DNA from: CAIUSP01 sp040375675
Lineage (GTDB): Bacteria > Actinomycetota > Thermoleophilia > Solirubrobacterales > 70-9
Direction: 5' to 3'
Assembly: GCA_040375675.1 (NCBI GenBank)
Contig: JBEIRY010000005.1
Coordinates: forward strand, 1 to 41,282
DNA length: 41,282 bases
Position numbers and translations under genes: made by a program. The notes under the pieces were generated by a model. The model was not told the origin of the DNA and made no database searches. It saw only the letters and a list, made by a program, of their open reading frames with translations. This document shows positions 1 through 7,762 of this stretch, piece by piece. Every line of letters begins with the position of its first letter. The stretch's first letter is position 1.

Positions 1-1
1 C

Positions 2-271
2 GTACCCGTTCTCTCGACCCCGGTCGGCGCTGCTCCGTTTGCCGTCTCCGGAGCAGAGGGTTGTCTGGTGGCGGAATTCGACCTGTCCAGATGGGCCGCG
101 GCCGCACGAGGGGCCCTCGACCGGCCGCCTGGACCGATCGACGCTGCCGATCGCGTCGAACCCTTCAGTGCTCGACACATGGCCGAAAGAGTGTTCGCAG
201 CATGGGAGGGCATGGTCGGCGCCAACCCCGAAGAAGCAGACTCCGGGATGTTGCGTAAAGTGAGCGAGTGA
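2..271 (+). CDS. C-terminal end of a GT4-family glycosyltransferase (partial)
   Basis: This frame is open from the left edge of the window to a TGA at 269-271, giving 89 codons. It begins VPVLSTPVGAAPFAV, which resembles the conserved C-terminal nucleotide-sugar binding region of group 1 glycosyltransferases, where P-V-x-x-T-x-x-G-x-x-E/P is typical. The rest (FDLSRWAAAARGAL, then SARHMAERVFAAWEGM) looks like the usual closing helices. A GTG at 68 could start a short ORF, but the upstream codons are clearly coding, so it is almost certainly internal. The stop overlaps the next gene's ATG at 271 by one base, suggesting translational coupling. Donor and acceptor cannot be told from this fragment. 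Confidence 0.72.
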   Translation, partial: VPVLSTPVGAAPFAVSGAEGCLVAEFDLSRWAAAARGALDRPPGPIDAADRVEPFSARHMAERVFAAWEGMVGANPEEADSGMLRKVSE

Positions 272-2289
272 TGGAAGGAGCAGGAGGAGTCCCTGGCGCT
301 TCGGGATCTGAGGATCTCGACGCAACTATCGCGGCGCTCGAAGCCGAACTCGAAGCTGAGAGGGAGTCGGCCGAGAAGTCGTTCGCAAGCGTCGAGAAGT
401 CCATTTCCTCTGAAAAGCCGAAGGGCCAGGCCCCACCGCCGGCACCAGCTGCCCCTGAGAAGCCAGCAGCCGAACCCGAGGCTGATCCCTGGGCAGAGCC
501 CTTCGAGACCGAAGAAGCTGCAGAGCCTCCGAGGGAAGATCTCGAAACCACCCCTGCGCCCCTGACCGGCGATCAGGAAGAGAGCCTCGAGCAAGCACGG
601 CGAGAAATCGAAGACGACGCTGAGCGCCGAATCGAGTTCCGAACCGAGGCCGAGGTTGCTTCGGCGCGGCTTGAAATGGAGGAGTTGGTCAGAGAGCAAG
701 CGGCCGCGAACCTCGCCGAGCGAATCGAAGAGATCAAGGCGGCAGCTGAACGCCGTGCCTTCCGGGAAGCTCAGGAAAAGCAGGCTGCGATCGAACAGCG
801 CTTCCGCGCAGAGATAGAAGCAACCGAAAAGGACCTCGAGCAAGAGCGCAAACTCGCCGCCGAAGCAGCAGCGGATGCCGAAAAGCGCCTCGAAGAACTC
901 GCCAAGCGGATGGAGACTGCTGAGCGGAGGGTCGAGCAGGCAGAGGAAAACCTTTCCGCCGAGAGAACTCGACTCGAGCGCGACGCGGAGGAGAAGGTCG
1001 CAGCCGAAAGCGAGAGGATCGAGGCTGAGTTCGAAGCCAAGGTTGCTCGGGCGGTGGAGGAAGAGTCCGCGCGCCAGCTGGAACGGATCGAGTCCGAACA
1101 GCGCAAACAACTTGCGGCCAGCGAAGCCGCACTGAAAGAGGAGTACGCGGAAAAGCTCTCGGCGGCAACCGAGGAGGCAACCGAAAAAGCAAACCGCGAT
1201 GCCGAGTCCGCAATCGCAAAAGTCACCAAGGAATCGAACTCCGTAATCGAGGCTGCCGAGGCGACTCGTGATGCTTCAATCGCAAATGCAGCCGAAGCGG
1301 ACCGTGAGCGCAAGGCAGCCGGCACCGTGGCCCGCGAGAGAGCAGCAAAGTGGCTGAAGGGACAAACCAACTCTGTGCGGCGCGAATCGATCAAGGGACT
1401 CCGCGAGGAAACCGACCAGGCGATAGCTGCGGCCAAAGAGAAGGCAAGGCTCGATGCAGAAGCTCTCGTGGCAAAGGAGGCCGAGCGGCTCGACCGTGAA
1501 GCCGAGGTAAGAATCGAAGCAGCTCAAAATGAAGCTCTCCGCGAAGCGCGAGTCGAGGCCGAGGCGATGGCAGCTCCTCGCATAAAGGAGCTCGCAAGTG
1601 AGTTGGAGGAGGCTGCAAGCGCCCTCCGGGCAGCCGACCAGAAGCTCCAGGAGACGACGGCGCGAGCGATCGCAGCCGAGGAGCGGGCGGCAGAGATGGG
1701 TGACAAGAAGAAGCGCACACGCAAGGCCAAGCGCGATGAGGAATTCGAGATTGCCGCGAAGAGGGCCGAGGACTTGGCGGTCAAAGCCAGTGCCGCTCAG
1801 GCCTACGCAACGGTTGCCGAAATACGTGGCACCGGCAATCCCACGGGCGAGTTCATGCCACCTGAGCCAAAGGGCAAAGCGACTACAAAGGCGAAGCCGA
1901 GAGCAAAGAGTGGATCCACCTCGAAGAAGAAACCGGCAAGCTCTTCGCGCTCGAAGGCCACCACCGCGAAGAAGCCCGCAGCGAAGAAGAAGCCTGCGGC
2001 CAAGAAGAAGTCCGCTACCAAGAAGTCGCCTGCGAGAAAGACCCCTGCCAGGAAGACGACGAGCGCAAAGGCCAAGGCAGAGACGACGGCGAAGAAGGGC
2101 AAGAAGAAACTGGATCTCGATTCAGCGACCTTCGAGGATTTTCGTGCCATGGGCATGTCGGTGACTCAGGCGACCAGGGTGATCGCCTACCGAGAGCGGG
2201 GCGCGAGTTTTGGCTCGGTCGATGATCTGGCGGATGTCCCGGGTATCTCGAAGGCGATGCTGGTCGAGTTGCGCAAAGCTCTCGGCTAG
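271..2289 (+). CDS. Coiled-coil protein with H1-like Lys/Ala tail and C-terminal helix-hairpin-helix
   Basis: The protein is 672 residues from ATG 271; a GTG at 268 is an alternative start. I do not recognise a named family. Residues 1-110 are acidic and Pro-rich. About 115-510 are an almost unbroken Glu/Ala/Arg heptad-like stretch, predicted long coiled coil. About 530-610 are Lys/Ala/Ser/Thr/Pro with repeated AKKKPA/AKKSP blocks like histone H1 tails or bacterial Hc1/HupB-type tails. The last ~58 residues (from LDLDSATFEDF, through VIAYRERGASFGSVDDL, to VPGISKAMLVELRKAL) match a ComEA/Hhh-type helix-hairpin-helix DNA-binding fold. There is no signal peptide, membrane segment or cysteine cluster. 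The composition suggests a cytoplasmic, DNA-associated structural protein, but its role is unknown. It abuts the upstream glycosyltransferase and ends 51 bases before the proposed nadB start. Confidence 0.85.
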   Translation: MEGAGGVPGASGSEDLDATIAALEAELEAERESAEKSFASVEKSISSEKPKGQAPPPAPAAPEKPAAEPEADPWAEPFETEEAAEPPREDLETTPAPLTGDQEESLEQARREIEDDAERRIEFRTEAEVASARLEMEELVREQAAANLAERIEEIKAAAERRAFREAQEKQAAIEQRFRAEIEATEKDLEQERKLAAEAAADAEKRLEELAKRMETAERRVEQAEENLSAERTRLERDAEEKVAAESERIEAEFEAKVARAVEEESARQLERIESEQRKQLAASEAALKEEYAEKLSAATEEATEKANRDAESAIAKVTKESNSVIEAAEATRDASIANAAEADRERKAAGTVARERAAKWLKGQTNSVRRESIKGLREETDQAIAAAKEKARLDAEALVAKEAERLDREAEVRIEAAQNEALREARVEAEAMAAPRIKELASELEEAASALRAADQKLQETTARAIAAEERAAEMGDKKKRTRKAKRDEEFEIAAKRAEDLAVKASAAQAYATVAEIRGTGNPTGEFMPPEPKGKATTKAKPRAKSGSTSKKKPASSSRSKATTAKKPAAKKKPAAKKKSATKKSPARKTPARKTTSAKAKAETTAKKGKKKLDLDSATFEDFRAMGMSVTQATRVIAYRERGASFGSVDDLADVPGISKAMLVELRKALG

Positions 2290-2340
2290 CGATCTCCCCT
2301 TGGAGTCCGCAGCCAGCCCGTCCCGGGTAGCCTGACCGCT

Positions 2341-3792
2341 CTGTCCGGCACGCAAAGAGAATGCGACGTAGCTGTAATCGGTGGCGGGGCGGCCGGTCTC
2401 TACGCTGCCCTGAGGGCAGCCGAGAGGGGGGCCCGCGTAACCCTGGTCTCGAGAAAGACCCTCAGCGACAGCTCGAGCTACTGGGCCCAGGGTGGACTTG
2501 CAGCGGCAATCGGCGCCGACGACGAACCGGCCATCCACGTCGAAGACACGCTGAGGGCAGGCCGGGATGCCTGCAGGCGCTCGGCAGCCGAGCTGCTTGC
2601 CGACCAAGCTCCTGAGGCGGTTGCCGAATTGGAGCGGCGCGGGGTCAAATTCGACCGTGACAGCGATGGAAGGCTCGCCTTGGCGCTCGAGGGCGGTCAC
2701 TCACGCAGGCGAATAGTCCACGCCGGCGGGGCCGGCACAGGCCGCTGGATAACCGAGCGGCTTGCGGAATTGACGGCGGCCGAGGATCGCATCGAGCTGC
2801 TGGAATCGTCTTCGGCCGTCGCTCTCTGGAGCGACGGCTCCCGTTGCTTCGGAGCGATCCTCGAAGATGGTCCATTGCGAGCGGGCTCGACCATCCTCTC
2901 GACCGGAGGTGCCGCTGCGCTCTGGCGCAGAACGACAAACCCCAGGGGCGCGGTCGGTGCAGGGCATGTAATGGCTGCTCAGGCAGGGGCAGAGCTCGCC
3001 GACCTCGAGTTCTGCCAGTTCCACCCCACCGCGCTGACGATGCCCGGATCTGAATACGACGGCATGCTCGTAACCGAGGCCGTCCGCGGAGAAGGAGCAA
3101 CCCTCACCGACAGCCACGGCGCGAGATTCACCGACGAGTTGGCACCGAGAGACGAGGTCACGGTTGCAATCCTCAGGCAGATCGAAGAGTCCGGATCTGA
3201 CCATGTCAATCTCGATCTCCGCCAGTTGGACAGAGACCGCTTCCCGAATATCTTCGAAGGGCTTGCGAGCGCTGGGATCGATGCAACCTCCGAGACGGTG
3301 CCGGTCCTCCCGGCCGCTCACTACGCGATTGGTGGGGTCTCGACCGACCTTCACGGCCGCAGCACCCTGCCCGGTCTATACGCAGTAGGTGAGTGCGCAA
3401 GCACGGGCCTGCATGGCGCAAACCGCCTCGCCTCCAATTCGCTGACTGAATGCATCGTTCTCGGAGGGCGCGCAGCCGAAGCGGCGGTCGGCGACTCGCC
3501 CGAAAATGCCAGCGCTCCTCCCCCACCCGAGTGGAGATTCACACCGCCGACCGAACAGACACGAGATGCCGTCTGGAATCTGGCGGGCCCTCTGCGCCAA
3601 CCCGCGGAACTCGAGCAGTTGCTCGACGATCCCTATCCGCTGGCTACCGAGATTGCACGCTTTGCCTTGGCTAGAGAGGAGTCACGGGGATGCCACCGTC
3701 GGGCCGATCTACCCGACCGCGATCCCCAGCGTGACCTCCAACATCTCCTGCGCCAGGCCGACGGCGCGCTACGCTGGGACAGCTGGGAGTAG
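2341..3792 (+). CDS. nadB: L-aspartate oxidase NadB
   Basis: NadB oxidises L-aspartate to iminoaspartate with FAD, the first step of de novo NAD synthesis. The N-terminal dinucleotide motif is ECDVAVIGGGAAGLYAAL. Other flavoprotein landmarks follow: SSYWAQGGLAAA, EFCQFHPTAL, the RGEGA..FTDELAPRD active-site segment, HYAIGGVSTD, and GLYAVGECASTGLHGANRLASNS. The C-terminus has the ALAREESRG helix of this family. The first in-frame ATG (2629) would remove the FAD-binding domain, so it cannot be the start. From the TAG at 2287 to the FAD motif there is no in-frame ATG, GTG or TTG; CTG at 2332 and 2341 are the only plausible starts, and I chose 2341 (483 residues, normal length). No nadA or nadC lies nearby. 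Function is secure; the start is not. Confidence 0.9.
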   Translation: MSGTQRECDVAVIGGGAAGLYAALRAAERGARVTLVSRKTLSDSSSYWAQGGLAAAIGADDEPAIHVEDTLRAGRDACRRSAAELLADQAPEAVAELERRGVKFDRDSDGRLALALEGGHSRRRIVHAGGAGTGRWITERLAELTAAEDRIELLESSSAVALWSDGSRCFGAILEDGPLRAGSTILSTGGAAALWRRTTNPRGAVGAGHVMAAQAGAELADLEFCQFHPTALTMPGSEYDGMLVTEAVRGEGATLTDSHGARFTDELAPRDEVTVAILRQIEESGSDHVNLDLRQLDRDRFPNIFEGLASAGIDATSETVPVLPAAHYAIGGVSTDLHGRSTLPGLYAVGECASTGLHGANRLASNSLTECIVLGGRAAEAAVGDSPENASAPPPPEWRFTPPTEQTRDAVWNLAGPLRQPAELEQLLDDPYPLATEIARFALAREESRGCHRRADLPDRDPQRDLQHLLRQADGALRWDSWE

Positions 3793-3813
3793 AGCCGCTA
3801 CAGGCAATCGGCG

Positions 3814-3854
3814 CTTGTGTCAAATGCGCACAAGTTGCAAGGTTGTCCAACCTT
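3814..3854. promoter_or_regulatory. Two adjacent inverted repeats upstream of the DUF1802 gene
   Basis: In the 154-base gap between nadB and the next gene, CTTGTG (3814-3819) is repeated inverted as CACAAG (3829-3834). AAGGTTG-TC-CAACCTT (3839-3854) is a perfect 7-bp-arm palindrome. The spacing from the nadB stop (22-62 bases) would suit either a weak terminator or operators for the downstream gene; there is no T-tract. The assignment is inference. Confidence 0.3.
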
Positions 3855-3946
3855 CTCTACCATCGGCGCGCCCCACGGCGCAGCATCGAGACAGACCCGT
3901 GGTGCGCCCCCCAAGTCCACCAACCGAAAATCGAGGCGAATAACAG

Positions 3947-4462
3947 ATGCCGATCGCATACAAGGAATGGGCCGTAACGGTCCGCGCCCTTTCAGAGGGT
4001 GAGCAGCTACTAACCGTCCAGAAGGGTGATCCGGAGAGCCCAGATTCCCCGCCGGATATCGAACATGAGCGTTTCTTTCTTTTCCCGACCTTCGATCATC
4101 AGAGGAACGATCTGGTGCGCGAATCACACCACTCAGAGCTGGACCGAGCCCTCGAAGAGGGTGTTTGGCCTGATGAGGAGCCGCCCGCCCGGGCCTTGAT
4201 CCAGGACGGCGGAATTCCCCAGCCGGACCGCGTTCGTGTGCGCGCGTGGGCCGAGGTCACCGGAAGCATCCGTGCCGAGGCTCCCCATGCGCTCGACTCG
4301 CTTTCGCCATTCCACGTCTGGACCGGCGATTACGCGCGCAAGCGCCTTGGTTGGCAGACCTCTGAACCTCTGCATGTGCTGCTGCTTCGGGTACATCGAA
4401 TCCCGAGACCGGTAACGGTCAAGGTTCGGGAAGAGCACCGCGGTCTCGACCGCTGGATCTAG
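3947..4462 (+). CDS. DUF1802 family protein, ended by an in-frame TAG
   Basis: The protein is 171 residues. It has the look of DUF1802: an opening A-Y-K-E-W-A-V-x-V-x-A-L segment, a QLLTVQKGD strand, then FFLFPTFDHQRNDLV and a late HVLLLRVHRIPRPV strand. The family's function is not known. The gene stops at TAG 4460-4462 just after RGLDRWI, but the same frame stays open for 36 more codons, and they read like the missing C-terminus of the family. It is therefore either truncated by a nonsense change, read through, or affected by a base-calling error. The start is ATG 3947, with GAGG about 10 bases upstream. Confidence 0.72.
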   Translation: MPIAYKEWAVTVRALSEGEQLLTVQKGDPESPDSPPDIEHERFFLFPTFDHQRNDLVRESHHSELDRALEEGVWPDEEPPARALIQDGGIPQPDRVRVRAWAEVTGSIRAEAPHALDSLSPFHVWTGDYARKRLGWQTSEPLHVLLLRVHRIPRPVTVKVREEHRGLDRWI

Positions 4463-4573
4463 TTCGATCGCGATCTCCCGTTCGAGGGAACTCCCGTGAT
4501 GGCCGATTCAGAGTTCGTTCGTGCGGCCACGGCAATCGCAGAGATCTGCCAAGGCGAAGCGATCCTCGCCTGA
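4463..4573 (+). pseudogene. In-frame continuation of the DUF1802 gene after the amber codon
   Basis: Directly after TAG 4460-4462, the same frame encodes FDRDLPFEGTPVMADSEF followed by VRAATAIAEICQGEAILA and a TGA at 4571-4573. As I recall them, DUF1802 proteins end with a segment of this kind: a short strand, a P-V-[ML]-[SA]-D-x-x-F turn and a final helix. The residues look coding, with the same third-position G/C bias as the body of the gene. A single C-to-T (CAG) or G-to-T (GAG) change would explain the TAG. Confidence 0.55.
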
Positions 4574-4619
4574 CCCGAATACTCCGGCACCCGCCGGAGG
4601 CCGTCGCTAGGCTCAGGCG

Positions 4620-5399
4620 ATGCCCTGGGTTGAAACTGAATCGCTCAGCTTCACCGCCCGCCACGATGAGGTAGATACCTCCTGCGCCCAGCGGATACTC
4701 GATGCTCTCGAGGACCGCAGGATGCGCCTCGAAGATGACTTCGAGAATGCGCCGGGCGATGTCACCGTGGTTATTCATGACAACCCGGCCGCCCTTTCGC
4801 TCGCACAGCCGCTGATTCCACTGGCGCGTTGGAGCTCGACTCCTTCAGCACGCAGGTACGTAGCTGGCTGGACCATGTCGAGAGAGCTGCATCTGCTCGA
4901 CGATGACTGGATGGCTCGCAGGGCCGCCGGACCGGACTCGCTCGAAGCCCTGCGCGGGACCGCAGAACGCCTCTACACCCAACTCGTGATCGCAGCCAAC
5001 AACCCCAAGCTCCCGCCTCCCTGGGGACCACGCCACCTTGCCACCTACTACCGCTGGGCATGGCTTGTCGAAGGCGCCGCACAGCACTTTGCCGGCCAGT
5101 CGAGTCTCTTCAGGCCGGCGGTGATCAACCGGCTGCGCGAAGGAGAACGACCCTCCTTTCCGCCGTCTATCCGAGATGCCCTCGTACTGGGCGGAACCGT
5201 CTTCGATCTGCTCGACCGCAACGAAGGCCGGGAGGCGTGCGTGGTGCTGGTATCGAGGTTGCGAAAGGACGGAACCGAGGGGAACCTCGAGACCGCATTC
5301 AAGGCGAGATTTCGTGAGATCGAAGCCGCCTGGCGCGATCACCTGGCCGAGATGGTCGGCCAGCCCGACCCGGTCACAGCCGAGCGGATCGACTACTGA
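4620..5399 (+). CDS. Peptidase-MA-like protein lacking the HExxH zinc motif
   Basis: The protein is 259 residues with no signal peptide or membrane segment. It has the order of elements seen in gluzincin/peptidase-MA-like proteins: an N-terminal strand-rich part (VTVVIHDNPAAL), a central helix where HExxH should lie (LRGTAERLYTQLVIAANN), and the downstream YRWAWLVEGAAQHFAGQ segment, whose W-L-x-E-G-x-A pattern normally supplies the third zinc ligand. The Glu is kept but both His of HExxH are absent, so I infer a non-catalytic homologue. The assignment rests on pattern resemblance only and a wholly separate family is possible. It converges with mec, overlapping it by 7 bases at the 3' ends. 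Confidence 0.55.
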   Translation: MPWVETESLSFTARHDEVDTSCAQRILDALEDRRMRLEDDFENAPGDVTVVIHDNPAALSLAQPLIPLARWSSTPSARRYVAGWTMSRELHLLDDDWMARRAAGPDSLEALRGTAERLYTQLVIAANNPKLPPPWGPRHLATYYRWAWLVEGAAQHFAGQSSLFRPAVINRLREGERPSFPPSIRDALVLGGTVFDLLDRNEGREACVVLVSRLRKDGTEGNLETAFKARFREIEAAWRDHLAEMVGQPDPVTAERIDY

Positions 5400-5788
5400 T
5401 CGAGTGGTATCTCGGTTACTGCGCCATCGACGATGTCGAAGGCCCTGATCGGCTGCTCTTCATCTTCGGCTAGAGAGACGATCAGGTAGGCGACACCCGG
5501 ATAGGTAGCGAGGTTGATGTCGGTCTGCGAGGGGTAAGCGGCGCTCTTGGTGTGGGAGTGATAGATCCCCACCAGCTCCTCCCCCGCCTCGTCCATCTCC
5601 TGCATGATCCGAAACTGATCCTTGGCATCGAGGCTGTAGCGAAGTGGGCTCGCCTCGGCATTCAACGCTCTGTAGAGAGTTCGCGGCACACGGTCTGAGC
5701 CGCCGCCGAGTAGCCCGCAGCACTCGTTCGGGAGGTCTTCCCGGGCGTGAGCCAGCATCTCTTCGCGTATCTCGGGGGTGAGCTTCAA
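5393..5788 (-). CDS. mec: Mec-type JAMM/M67 metallopeptidase (CysO-cysteine peptidase)
   Basis: The protein is 131 residues. The JAMM zinc site is complete: Glu in LPNECCGLLGG, then HSHTKSAAYPSQTD, which fits H-x-H-x7-S-x2-D exactly. In mycobacteria the homologous Mec cleaves cysteine from the C-terminus of the sulfur carrier CysO; related JAMM proteins (QbsD type) trim residues masking a carrier's Gly-Gly. It follows cysM by 46 bases on the same strand, the same partnership as in mycobacteria. cysO and moeZ lie 18 kb away. The start is TTG at 5788; the frame is open a little further upstream but has only CTG there, and no strong ribosome site is visible. Confidence 0.88.
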   Translation of the reverse strand: MKLTPEIREEMLAHAREDLPNECCGLLGGGSDRVPRTLYRALNAEASPLRYSLDAKDQFRIMQEMDEAGEELVGIYHSHTKSAAYPSQTDINLATYPGVAYLIVSLAEDEEQPIRAFDIVDGAVTEIPLDQ

Positions 5789-5834
5789 GGCAGCTTGCGG
5801 AGGTGTCAGCCGGGAGTGCGCCCGTAAGTCGGGG

Positions 5835-6806
5835 CTACCACCAAACGGTGGAGTCGAGGTCGGTCAGCTCGGCCACGGGCGTGTCGTAGATGCCGGAAGA
5901 GAGGTACTTCCAGCCGTCGTCGGGAATCAAGAACACGACATTTCCTTCATCGAGTTCACCGGCGATCCGGTTGGCAACGCAAGCGACCGCACCTCCGGAG
6001 ACGCCGGAGAAGACGCCCTCTTCGTGCAGAAGCCTCTGGGTCCAGACGACCGAATCGTGGTTGGAGACCATGATCTTGCGGTCGAGCAGTTCGATGTCGA
6101 AGATCGGGGGAATGAATCCGTCGTCGAGAGAGCGAAGTCCCGACACGAGCTCCCCCTGCATAGGCTCTGCGGCAACCAGCAGCGTCTCGGGGTCATGCTC
6201 TTTCAGTCGACGCCCGTTGCCCATCAGCGTGCCACCGGTACCGAGGCCGGCAACGAAGGCCGCGACCTCATCGAGCTCTTCGAGGATTTCCACCGCGGTG
6301 CCGTTGTAGTGGGCAAGTGGATTGGCCTGATTGCCGTACTGATAGGGCATGTAGTAGCTGGAGTCGGACTCGGCCATCTCCAGCGCGAGTTCCACAGCAC
6401 CGTTCGAGCCCTTGGAACCTTCCGAGTAGATGATCTCGGCCCCGTACATGCGAAGCAGCTGGGTGCGCTCCTCGGTCACGTTGTCTGGCATCACGACCTT
6501 CAGCGGATACCCCTTGCGACGGCAGATCATCGAAAGCGAGATACCTGTGTTTCCCGAGGTCGGTTCGAGCACGGTCTGACCGGGCTCTATCGCTCCCCTG
6601 GACTCTGCATCCTCGATCAGCGAACGAGCCACGCGATCCTTGACCGAACCAGTTGGGTTGCGGCCCTCGAGCTTGGCCCAGATACGGACCGACGGGTTGG
6701 GCGAAAGCCGCGGCAACTCGACCAGCGGCGTATTGCCGATCGACTCGATCACGTTTCCGAACCGGCCGCCGCAGGGACGGTTGAGCAGGTAGTCGCCAGA
6801 CATCAT
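5835..6806 (-). CDS. cysM: Cysteine synthase CysM (CysO-thiocarboxylate dependent type)
   Basis: The protein is 323 residues, a fold-type II PLP enzyme. The PLP lysine is K56 in NPTGSVKDR; LEPTSGNTGIS binds the substrate carboxylate; GLGTGGTLMG cups the phosphate. Compared from memory with M. tuberculosis CysM, it shares the NPTGS[IV]KDR, YQYGNxAN, LRxxDxGF and DxGWKYLS segments and a short tail ending in tryptophan. The LRSLDDGF arginine (R225) aligns with the mycobacterial arginine that favours O-phosphoserine. With mec downstream, this supports CysO-thiocarboxylate as sulfur donor rather than sulfide. The start is ATG 6806 (a second ATG at 6803); a palindromic operator candidate lies 13 bases upstream. 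Confidence 0.9.
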   Translation of the reverse strand: MMSGDYLLNRPCGGRFGNVIESIGNTPLVELPRLSPNPSVRIWAKLEGRNPTGSVKDRVARSLIEDAESRGAIEPGQTVLEPTSGNTGISLSMICRRKGYPLKVVMPDNVTEERTQLLRMYGAEIIYSEGSKGSNGAVELALEMAESDSSYYMPYQYGNQANPLAHYNGTAVEILEELDEVAAFVAGLGTGGTLMGNGRRLKEHDPETLLVAAEPMQGELVSGLRSLDDGFIPPIFDIELLDRKIMVSNHDSVVWTQRLLHEEGVFSGVSGGAVACVANRIAGELDEGNVVFLIPDDGWKYLSSGIYDTPVAELTDLDSTVWW

Positions 6807-6815
6807 GCGTCAATC

Positions 6816-6836
6816 ATACTTCATTAAATGAAGCAA
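6816..6836. promoter_or_regulatory. Palindromic operator between cysM and the amino-acid ABC transporter
   Basis: CTTCAT-TAA-ATGAAG (6819-6833) is a perfect inverted repeat with 6-bp arms, flanked by ATA on the left and CAA on the right. On the moeZ-sense strand, the region upstream of moeZ (25586-25606) has the same length and flanks with a slightly shifted centre (core TTCATTAATGAA). Its position 13 bases before cysM and about 97 bases before the transporter's lipoprotein gene would let one regulator control both directions. The regulator is unknown. A 5-bp GTGCG-GAAA-CGCAC hairpin also lies in the transporter leader at 6892-6905. Confidence 0.6.
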
Positions 6837-6932
6837 TTCCAGAACTTGCACCTCGAGGGCCTGAATTTCTCTACCTTTCTTACGGAGCAGTGTGCGGAAA
6901 CGCACTTACACAAGACGAGGAGGAGTCCACAA

Positions 6933-7736
6933 ATGAAAACACGCTTCTTGATATTCGCGGCCATCATCGGCACCCTGCTGACAGGGGTTCTAGTGGCAGG
7001 CTGCGGCAGCAGCTCGGATTCCGGCAACAGCGACACGCTGCTGGTCGGCACCGATACTCCGTATCCGCCCTTCGAGCAGGGCAAGGCCCCTGACTACGGC
7101 GGATTCGACATCGAACTGGTCAACGAGATCGCCAAACGGACCGGAAAGACGGTCAAGTATCAGGACACGGCGTTCGACACGATCTTCCGCGATGTTGCCC
7201 AGGGCAAGTTCGACATGGTCGCATCGGCCGCCACGATCACACCCGAGCGAGAGCAGACGGTCGATTTCTCTGACCCCTACTACGAGGCCAATCAGGCAGT
7301 CGTAGTCGCTACTGGCTCTGACATCAAATCAGTGGCTGACCTCGACGGAAAGATCATCGGTGCGCAGGACGGCACCACGGGCGACAGCTTTGCCAATGAC
7401 GAGATCTCGGCTGGCAGCGTGCGAGGCTACGCTCAAGGCCCCGAGGCAATTCAGGCAGTCAAGGCCGGACAGGTCGACGCAGTAATCATCGATGAGCCGG
7501 TTGCCCAGGACGCGTTGGAAAACCAGGGCGGAATAGAGATCGCAACCGTCATATCGACCGGCGAGCTCTACGGGCTCGCTTTTGCTCAGGACACCGACTC
7601 CCTGCGCGAGGAGATCAACAAGGCGCTGAAGGAGATCAAAGACGACGGGACGCTGCAGAGTCTCTACGACAAGTGGTTCCCGGGCGTCAAGGTTCCTGAC
7701 AGCGTTCTCAACGGGACCAACGAGTCGCTCAAGTAG
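6933..7736 (+). CDS. Polar amino-acid ABC transporter, substrate-binding lipoprotein
   Basis: The protein is 267 residues from ATG 6933, which follows the strong site GAGGAGGAG by 8 bases. A longer frame from 6828 would put a hydrophilic stretch before the signal peptide and is rejected. The signal peptide (MKTRFLIFAAIIGTLL..) ends in a lipobox, LVAGC. The mature part is an SBP_bac_3 domain: TPYPPFEQG, GFDIELVNEIAKRTG, DMVASAATITPEREQTVDFSDPYY and VDAVIIDEPVA. It binds polar or sulfur amino acids outside the membrane. Specificity cannot be read directly; the shared operator region with cysM makes cystine or another sulfur amino acid a reasonable guess. It ends TAG-TAA, followed by a strong hairpin. 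Confidence 0.9.
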   Translation: MKTRFLIFAAIIGTLLTGVLVAGCGSSSDSGNSDTLLVGTDTPYPPFEQGKAPDYGGFDIELVNEIAKRTGKTVKYQDTAFDTIFRDVAQGKFDMVASAATITPEREQTVDFSDPYYEANQAVVVATGSDIKSVADLDGKIIGAQDGTTGDSFANDEISAGSVRGYAQGPEAIQAVKAGQVDAVIIDEPVAQDALENQGGIEIATVISTGELYGLAFAQDTDSLREEINKALKEIKDDGTLQSLYDKWFPGVKVPDSVLNGTNESLK

Positions 7737-7762
7737 TAAAGGCTCCGCCTGACGAATCTGAT

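Noticed and set aside
1887..2120. Lys/Ala repeat region considered as a tandem DNA repeat or assembly artefact
   Set aside because: The repeats are imperfect at DNA level and keep one reading frame into the HhH domain, so they are a protein low-complexity tail.
2287..4462. Genome-wide reassignment of TAG as a sense codon
   Set aside because: Several well-bounded genes here end at TAG (nadB, cysM, the binding protein, the glycoside hydrolase and cysO), so TAG works as a stop.
5778..6827. Long plus-strand frame of 349 codons opposite cysM
   Set aside because: It is the antisense of cysM, which has clear PLP motifs; the translation has no recognisable domain and is typical of G/C-rich shadow frames.
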